Assembly: GCF_009660225.1 (NCBI RefSeq)
Contig: NZ_CP045920.1
Span: 992,001-1,056,000, forward strand
Direction: 5' to 3'
Source: Pseudactinotalea sp. HY158
GTDB taxonomy: Bacteria; Actinomycetota; Actinomycetes; Actinomycetales; Beutenbergiaceae
Length of the DNA: 64,000 nt
This document shows positions 58,678 to 64,000 of the stretch, one piece after another. The position numbers and the translations under genes were made by a program. How positions within the stretch are numbered: position 1 is the stretch's first letter; every line of letters starts with the position of its first letter. The notes below the pieces were generated by a model. It did no database searches. It saw only the letters and a program-made list of their open reading frames with translations, and had not been told where the DNA came from.

Positions 58678-58712
58678 GATCGCCCGCCGGATCCGGGATC
58701 CGACGGGCGATC
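58678..58712. terminator. Hairpin between rsrA and bL37
   Basis: GATCGCCCGCCGGATCC at 58678-58694 is nearly complementary to GGATCCGACGGGCGATC at 58696-58712, with one mismatch; the innermost pairs must open to form the loop. Convergent genes lie on both sides, so it may act in both directions. Confidence 0.65.
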
Positions 58713-58724
58713 TCTCGACCAGAA

Positions 58725-58799
58725 TCAGGCGTTGGGGCGCTTGCCGCTGTTCGCCTTGTTCTTCGAGCGTGCCTTGCGCTTACGTCCACGCTTGCTCAT
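58725..58799 (-). CDS. Ribosomal protein bL37 (24 residues)
   Basis: A 24-codon gene reading MSKRGRKRKARSKN then KANSGKRPNA. Nearly half the residues are Lys or Arg. It matches the very small actinobacterial ribosomal protein bL37 known from mycobacterial ribosome structures. The ATG has GAGGAG seven bases upstream. Its size makes it easy to miss in automatic annotation. Confidence 0.88.
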   Translation of the reverse strand: MSKRGRKRKARSKNKANSGKRPNA

Positions 58800-58908
58800 G
58801 TCGTGCTCCTCGTCCAGTAGTGCTGCCGGTCCATAGTGTCATACGGCGACCGAGGCGGAAAATTGCGCCGGCCGGTGTCTCGGGCCCCGTGCGAGCGGCT
58901 CGGGCGTC

Positions 58909-59487
58909 TCAGGCGTCTCCGGGCAGGCCGAGCCAGGAGTGCCAGCCGTTGTGGAGCACGAGCCATGCGAGCAGCCCGTACCCGGCCTGGCCGGGCAGGA
59001 TGCCGTCGCGCGCGCCGAGGTCGGCGAGCCACTGCTCGTGATAGCGCAGCGGCGCGTACGTCTCGGCATAGGGGATGCGCCGCCGGCCACACACGTCCGC
59101 GAAGGCGCCCGAGAGCTCGGCCTGGGCCTCCTCGGGCAGGTCCGTGCGCGGCGGCGGGCCGACGACGAAGCTCGGGATGCGCCGGTTCGTCGCCTCGTCG
59201 AGCACGTTCGCCAGGTTGAGCCGACTGCGGGCGAGGGAGACCCCGGCGGCCAGGTCGTGGCTGCTCAGGGCGACGACGAGGCGGTCGTCCTCGCCGCGGA
59301 AGCGCCGATTCGACTCCGTCTCCCATCGGGCCGACAGGGCGGTCGTCGTCTCGTCGGGGACCGCGAGGGTGAACACCGCCAGCGGCTCCTCGGTGCGCGC
59401 GATCACCCGGCCGAGCCAGCCGAGGCCGCGGGCGTCGCCCACGCCCGCGGCGAGCTCGTCCCCGACGACGCAGATGCGGGCGTTCAC
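58909..59487 (-). CDS. GDSL/SGNH-like hydrolase family protein
   Basis: A 192-residue protein with the outline of an SGNH hydrolase. Block I reads [21 protein letters not shown], where the nucleophile position of GDS is GDE, so the catalytic serine is missing. Block V-like [10 protein letters not shown] and a final [18 protein letters not shown] follow, the latter resembling the DxxH region with Gln in place of the His. It may be inactive or act differently. The GTG overlaps the kgd stop (GTGA), so it is cotranscribed with kgd. Confidence 0.7.
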   Translation of the reverse strand: MNARICVVGDELAAGVGDARGLGWLGRVIARTEEPLAVFTLAVPDETTTALSARWETESNRRFRGEDDRLVVALSSHDLAAGVSLARSRLNLANVLDEATNRRIPSFVVGPPPRTDLPEEAQAELSGAFADVCGRRRIPYAETYAPLRYHEQWLADLGARDGILPGQAGYGLLAWLVLHNGWHSWLGLPGDA

Positions 59488-62400
59488 CGGGCGAACGCCG
59501 CCGCCAGGAGCTCCTCGGCCTGGAGCTTGTGCAGCTTCATCGTGCCCGCCGAGGGGGCGGCGCCCTCGGGCCGGGCCGCGACCCGCAGGCCCCGCTCGCC
59601 CACGACCGGCACCTGGCCGGGCAGGTTGAGGGCGAGGAACGGCCATGCCCCCTGATTCAGGGGCTCGTCCTGGGCCCACACGAACTCGGCATTGGGATAG
59701 GAGGCCAGTTCGGCCTGCAGTTCCTCGGCCGGGAGCGGGTAGAGCTGCTCGACCCGCACGAGTGCGATGTCGTCGCGCTCCTGCTTGCCCCGCCGCGAGA
59801 GCAGGTCGTAGTAGAAGCGCCCGGTGCACAGCAGCACCCGCGTGACCTTCGAGCGGTCGGCGACCGTGCGGTCGCCGAGGACGGGCTGGAACGAGCCCGT
59901 CGTGAAGTCCGCCACGGCGGAGGAGGCCGCCTTGAGCCGGAGCAGCTGCTTGGGCGTCATGACCACGAGCGGGTGGCGGGGACGCTGGAACGCCTGCCGC
60001 CGCAGGAGGTGGAAGTGGTTCGCCGGGGTCGAGGGCTGGGCCACGATCATGTTCTGCTCCGCGCACAGCTGCAGGAACCGTTCGAGCCGGGCGGAGGAGT
60101 GGTCCGGGCCCTGGCCCTCGTAGCCGTGCGGCAGGAGCATGACGAGCGAGGCCTTCTGGCCCCATTTCTGCTCGGCGGAGGAGATGAACTCGTCGATGAC
60201 GGTCTGGGCGCCGTTGACGAAGTCGCCGAACTGCGCCTCCCACAACACGAGCGCGTCGGGCCGCTCGACCGAGTAGCCGTACTCGAACGCGAGGGCCGCG
60301 TACTCACTCAGCGGGGAGTCGTACACCCACAGCTTCGCCTGGTCCTTGCTCAGGTACATGAGCGGGGTCCACTCGGCGCCGTTCTCGTGATCGTGCAGGG
60401 TCAGGTGCCGCTGCACGAACGTGCCCCGGCGCGAGTCCTGCCCGGCGAGCCGGACGGGGACGCCGTCCATGAGCAACGAGCCGAAGGCCGCGACCTCGCC
60501 GAAGCCCCAGTCGATGCCGCCCTCGGTCGACATCTTGTGACGTCGTTCGAGGAGCTGACCGAGCTTGTTGTGCACCGAGAAGCCCTCCGGGGCGGCCAGG
60601 TGCGCATCGCCGATGCGGGCGAGCACGGCGGCCGGGACGGCGCTCTGCCAGCCGACCATGACCCCGGCGTCCTCCCGCTGGGAGTCGGGGACCTCGAGGC
60701 CGAGGACCGAGTCCGAGTCCGCCTGCGACTGCTCACGCGAGCCGGTGAAGATCCGCTCGAGCTCGGACTGGAAGTGCTTGAGCGCCTCGGCCGCCTCCTC
60801 GGCGGTGATGTCGCCGCGGCCGACGAGCCCCTGGGAGTAGAGGGTGCGCACCGAGGGCTTGTCCTCGATGAGGGAGTACATGACCGGCTGGGTCATCGAC
60901 GGGTCGTCCCCCTCGTTGTGCCCGCGTCGGCGATAGCACACCAGGTCGATGATGACGTCCTTGTTGAATTCCTGCCGGTAGTCGAAGGCGAGCTCGGCCA
61001 CGTGCGCGACCGCCTCGGGGTCGTCGCCGTTCACGTGGAAGACCGGGATCTGCAGGCCCTTGGCGATGTCGGTGTTGTACACCGTGGAGCGCGAGGAATT
61101 GGCCCCGGTGGTGAACCCGATCTGGTTGTTCACGATGACGTGCACGGTTCCGCCGGTGCGGTAGCCGCGCAGCTGGCTCATGTTGAGGGTCTCGGCCACG
61201 ACGCCCTGGCCGGCGAAGGCCGCATCGCCGTGGATGAGGATCGGCAGCACCGAGTAGCCCGACCCGCCGAGGTCGAGCAGATCCTGCTTGGCGCGCACGA
61301 CCCCCTCGAGCACCCCGTTGACCGCCTCGAGGTGGGAGGGGTTCGCGGCCAGGTACACACGGGTGGTCCCGCCGCTGGGGGAGGTGTACAGGCCCTCGGT
61401 GCCGAGGTGGTACTTGACGTCGCCCGAGCCCTGGACGGTGCGGGGATCCTCGTTCCCCTCGAACTCGTTGAAGATCTGCCCGTAGGACTTGCCGGCGATG
61501 TTGGCGAGCACGTTGAGCCGGCCCCGGTGGGCCATGCCGATCGCGACCTCGTCGAGTTCCTCGGTCGCGGCCCGGTCGAGCACCCGGTCGAGCAGCGGGA
61601 TGAGGGACTCCCCGCCCTCGAGGCTGAAGCGCTTCTGACCCACGAACTTGGTCTGCAGGAAGGTCTCGAACGCCTCGGCGGCGTTGAGCTTGCGCAGGAT
61701 CTGCAGCTGCTCGCGCGGGTCGGGCTTGGACCAGCCGGCCTCGAGGCGCCGCTGCAGCCAGCGGCGCTCGGTGCCCTCGTGCAGGTGCATGTACTCGGCG
61801 CCGATCGTGCGGCAGTACGAATCGCGCAGCAGGCCGAGGATGTCCCGCAGCGGCAGCTGCTCGGTGCCGCCGAATCCACCCGTGGGGAACGTGCGGTCCA
61901 GGTCCCACAGCGTGAGGCCGTGGCTCTGGACGTCGAGGTCGGGATGGCGGCGCTGGCGGTAGCCGAGCGGATCGATGTCGGCGATGAGGTGACCGCGGGA
62001 ACGGTGGGCGTGGATGAGCTCGGCGATCCGCGCGGGCTTGCCCATCTCCTTGGCCGGGTCGTAGCTGTGGTCCTGGGTCCAGCGGACCGGCTCGTAGGGC
62101 ACCCGCAGGGCGGCGAAGACACGGTCGTAGAAGCCGTCCTGGCCGAGCAGCTTGGTGTGCACGATCCGCAGGAACTCACCCGACTGGGCGCCCTGGATGA
62201 CGCGGTGATCGTAGGTGGAGGTGAGCGTCAGGGTCTTCGAGACCCCCAGCCGCGCGATCGTCTCGACGGCCGCACCCTGGTATTCGGCCGGGTAGTTCAT
62301 CGCGCCGACGCCGATGATCGTGCCCTGCCCGGACATGAGCCGGGGAACGGAGTGGACCGTGCCGATCGTGCCCGGGTTCGTGAGCGAGATCGTCGTACCG

Positions 62401-63368
62401 GCGAAGTCGTCGACCGTGAGCTTGGAATTGCGCGCCCGGCGCACGACGTCCTCGTAGGCCTCCCAGAACTGGGCGAAGTCCATGAGCTGGGCGTCCTTGA
62501 TCGCCGGGACGAGCAGCTGCCGGGTGCCGTCGGGCTTGGCCAGGTCGATCGCCAGGCCGAGGTTGACCGCCGCGGGCCGGAAGACGCCCGGCTTGCCGTC
62601 GACCTCGCGGTAACCGGCGTTCATCGCGGGCATGTCGGCGAGGGCCTCGACGACCGCGAAGCCGATGAGGTGGGTGAAGGACACCTTCCCACCCCGGCTG
62701 CGGGTGAGGTGGTTGTTGAGCACGATCCGGTTGTCCACGAGCAGCTTGGCGGGGATGTCGCGCACGGAGGTCGCCGTGGGCACCGTGAGCGAGGTCTCCA
62801 TATTGCTGACGACGCGCGCGGCCGGGCCCCGCAGGCGGCTCACCTCGTCGTCGCCGCCGGCGCTGCGCGGCCCGCCCACGCCGACGGTCGAGGCGTAGGG
62901 GGCCGTCGGCGCGATCGCCACCGGCTCGGCGGGGGGTGCGGGCTCGGCCGGGGATGTGGAGTCGACCGGTGCGGGCGGGGCCGGCTGTGTGGGCTGTGCG
63001 GGCTGGGCCGGCCGGGTGGACTGTGCGGGCTGGGCCGGCTGGGTGGACTGTGCGGGAGCGCCGTTCGAGGCTCGGCCGGCGGCGTTCGCAGAGCCGGCTG
63101 AGCCGGCCGAGCCGGAGGTGTTGGCCGTGGTGGAGGCGTTGGCCGTGCCGGTCGGGTGGGGGGCGGCCGTGCCGGCGGTGTTCACCGCTCCCGTCGGGTG
63201 GGCCGCAGCTCCGTCGGCCACCCGGTGCTCGGCGAAGAACTCGCGCCAGGCGTCGTCGACCGAGTTCGGATCGGCGAGGAATCGTTCGTACTGCTCATCG
63301 ATGAGCCATTCGTTCCCGCCGAAGCCCTCGGCCAGGTCCGCCGGTTCGTTGGGTGCCTGTGCTGACAC
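59484..63368 (-). CDS. kgd: Multifunctional 2-oxoglutarate decarboxylase/dehydrogenase (E1/E2o)
   Basis: A protein of about 1,294 residues combining functions of the 2-oxoglutarate dehydrogenase complex. The N-terminal [21 protein letters not shown] segment is followed by a Pro/Ala/Gln-rich linker of about 130 residues. The succinyltransferase-like domain has the catalytic [16 protein letters not shown]. The thiamine-dependent E1 part includes [38 protein letters not shown] and [11 protein letters not shown]. It lacks a lipoyl domain, as usual for this actinobacterial form, and would work with E2/E3 from elsewhere. The GTG at 63368 (VSAQAPNEP) was chosen; a GTG at 63383 adds five residues. 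Neither has a strong ribosome binding site. Confidence 0.95.
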   Translation of the reverse strand: MSAQAPNEPADLAEGFGGNEWLIDEQYERFLADPNSVDDAWREFFAEHRVADGAAAHPTGAVNTAGTAAPHPTGTANASTTANTSGSAGSAGSANAAGRASNGAPAQSTQPAQPAQSTRPAQPAQPTQPAPPAPVDSTSPAEPAPPAEPVAIAPTAPYASTVGVGGPRSAGGDDEVSRLRGPAARVVSNMETSLTVPTATSVRDIPAKLLVDNRIVLNNHLTRSRGGKVSFTHLIGFAVVEALADMPAMNAGYREVDGKPGVFRPAAVNLGLAIDLAKPDGTRQLLVPAIKDAQLMDFAQFWEAYEDVVRRARNSKLTVDDFAGTTISLTNPGTIGTVHSVPRLMSGQGTIIGVGAMNYPAEYQGAAVETIARLGVSKTLTLTSTYDHRVIQGAQSGEFLRIVHTKLLGQDGFYDRVFAALRVPYEPVRWTQDHSYDPAKEMGKPARIAELIHAHRSRGHLIADIDPLGYRQRRHPDLDVQSHGLTLWDLDRTFPTGGFGGTEQLPLRDILGLLRDSYCRTIGAEYMHLHEGTERRWLQRRLEAGWSKPDPREQLQILRKLNAAEAFETFLQTKFVGQKRFSLEGGESLIPLLDRVLDRAATEELDEVAIGMAHRGRLNVLANIAGKSYGQIFNEFEGNEDPRTVQGSGDVKYHLGTEGLYTSPSGGTTRVYLAANPSHLEAVNGVLEGVVRAKQDLLDLGGSGYSVLPILIHGDAAFAGQGVVAETLNMSQLRGYRTGGTVHVIVNNQIGFTTGANSSRSTVYNTDIAKGLQIPVFHVNGDDPEAVAHVAELAFDYRQEFNKDVIIDLVCYRRRGHNEGDDPSMTQPVMYSLIEDKPSVRTLYSQGLVGRGDITAEEAAEALKHFQSELERIFTGSREQSQADSDSVLGLEVPDSQREDAGVMVGWQSAVPAAVLARIGDAHLAAPEGFSVHNKLGQLLERRHKMSTEGGIDWGFGEVAAFGSLLMDGVPVRLAGQDSRRGTFVQRHLTLHDHENGAEWTPLMYLSKDQAKLWVYDSPLSEYAALAFEYGYSVERPDALVLWEAQFGDFVNGAQTVIDEFISSAEQKWGQKASLVMLLPHGYEGQGPDHSSARLERFLQLCAEQNMIVAQPSTPANHFHLLRRQAFQRPRHPLVVMTPKQLLRLKAASSAVADFTTGSFQPVLGDRTVADRSKVTRVLLCTGRFYYDLLSRRGKQERDDIALVRVEQLYPLPAEELQAELASYPNAEFVWAQDEPLNQGAWPFLALNLPGQVPVVGERGLRVAARPEGAAPSAGTMKLHKLQAEELLAAAFAR

Positions 63369-63419
63369 GCGAAGATCGCCCACTTCCCATGAAGGATGAG
63401 ATGAATTTCAGTCGCATCC

Positions 63420-63425
63420 AGCCTA
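63420..63425 (-). promoter_or_regulatory. -10 element TAGGCT upstream of kgd
   Basis: Minus-strand TAGGCT lies about 50 bases before the kgd start, which would give a short leader. No clear -35 is seen. Confidence 0.35.
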
Positions 63426-63540
63426 GGCGATCCCAGGGAGTGGACCCGCGCGATCCGGGCCGGCGGCGACGAATTGTGCGGATTATTCACTCTCGCCGCG
63501 CGTGGCCGCCGCACGGTGTCAACAGGGGGCAAAAGCCGGG

Positions 63541-64000
63541 TCAGGAATGCCCTGGGCGGGGGTCGTGGAATCGTCCGTCCGGCGCTGCGGGCCGCTGGGG
63601 GATCGGCTGGGTGTGCTCGCGGCGCTGCGAGCCGCGGGCGGGCAGCCGGACCCGGATGAGCGTGCCGGCCCCGCCGGGAGGATCCGCCACCGCGATCGTG
63701 CCGCCGTGGAGTCCGACGGCCCATCGGGCGATCGCCAACCCGAGCCCGGTCCCACCGGTCGAGGGCAGCCCGGTCTGTCCGGGGGCGTTGCCGCGCTCGA
63801 ACCGGTCGAAGACCCGGGCGCGGTCGGCGAGCGGGATCCCGCCTCCCTGATCGAGCACGTCGATGATCACCTCGCCGGTCGCGCTCTCGAGCCGGCCGGT
63901 CACCGTGACGGTGCCACCCGCCGGGGAGTGCCGGGAGGCGTTCGAGAGCAGGTTCGCGAGCACCTGACGCAGCCGCTCGTCGTCACCGACCAGCACGGCG
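63541..64000 (-). CDS. Sensor histidine kinase, C-terminal part (5' end outside window)
   Basis: About 153 residues of a kinase ATPase domain, cut by the window edge. The N box is LRQVLANLLSNASRHSPAGG, G1 is DQGGGIP, the F box DRFERG, and G2 GGTGLGLAIARWAVGLHGG. The C-terminal tail (GSQRREHTQPIPQ onward) is disordered. Its sensor domain and partner regulator must lie to the right of the window. Confidence 0.9.
   Translation of the reverse strand, partial: AVLVGDDERLRQVLANLLSNASRHSPAGGTVTVTGRLESATGEVIIDVLDQGGGIPLADRARVFDRFERGNAPGQTGLPSTGGTGLGLAIARWAVGLHGGTIAVADPPGGAGTLIRVRLPARGSQRREHTQPIPQRPAAPDGRFHDPRPGHS

Overview
The window is very GC-rich and reads as a chromosome segment of an actinobacterium. 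The evidence is a set of genes typical of that phylum in a recognisable order: WhiB, the mtrA-mtrB-lpqB operon, comF-hpf-secA, a redox sigma factor with an RsrA-type anti-sigma factor, the multifunctional 2-oxoglutarate decarboxylase kgd, a TIGR03089 protein, DUF3499 and a 24-residue bL37 gene. I place it provisionally in or near Micrococcales and cannot name the species. I found no rRNA, tRNA, CRISPR array, insertion sequence or prophage.

Layout. 1-2.5 kb: the end of a sensor kinase gene and its OmpR-type regulator, followed by a DUF4956 membrane protein and a VTC-domain (polyphosphate polymerase-like) protein. 2.5-10.3 kb: a GtrA-like protein, an internally duplicated lipoprotein, purK-purE, a repeat-rich spacer, a frameshifted DUF222/HNH nuclease gene, another lipoprotein and a small membrane protein. 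10.3-18.5 kb: envelope assembly, with two LytR-CpsA-Psr ligases, a sugar epimerase, two family-2 glycosyltransferases, UDP-galactopyranose mutase (glf) and manA. 18.5-27 kb: TIGR03089, whiB, a large glycosyltransferase/membrane gene with three frameshifts, DUF5719, a zincin-like protein, DUF3499 and manB. 27-30.4 kb: a glycine betaine/proline ABC importer.

30.4-37.8 kb: a MoxR/DUF58 module (RDD, SpoIIM-like, DUF58, MoxR, DUF4350, DUF4129 and a membrane protein). 37.9-46.7 kb: mtrA-mtrB-lpqB, comF, hpf and secA. 46.8-48.6 kb: an alpha-glucosidase. 48.6-53.5 kb: an Rv3235-like protein, a LysM protein, a small LSm-like protein, an excisionase-type HTH protein, a SAF (CpaB-like) protein, a CpaE/TadZ-like ATPase and DUF6912. 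53.6-58.8 kb: hisN, rsgA, aroA, DoxX, the sigma factor with its anti-sigma factor, and bL37. 58.9-64 kb: an SGNH-like protein, kgd and the 3' part of another sensor kinase gene.

Two sequence-wide patterns stand out. First, many genes begin 6-8 bases after a TANNNT hexamer, which implies many leaderless transcripts. The sigma gene appears to have two such starts, one behind a GGAAT-N18-GTT promoter that should be its own target. Second, tandem arrays with a 9-bp unit recur both between genes and inside variable linkers of proteins. The two frameshifted genes are also repeat-rich.
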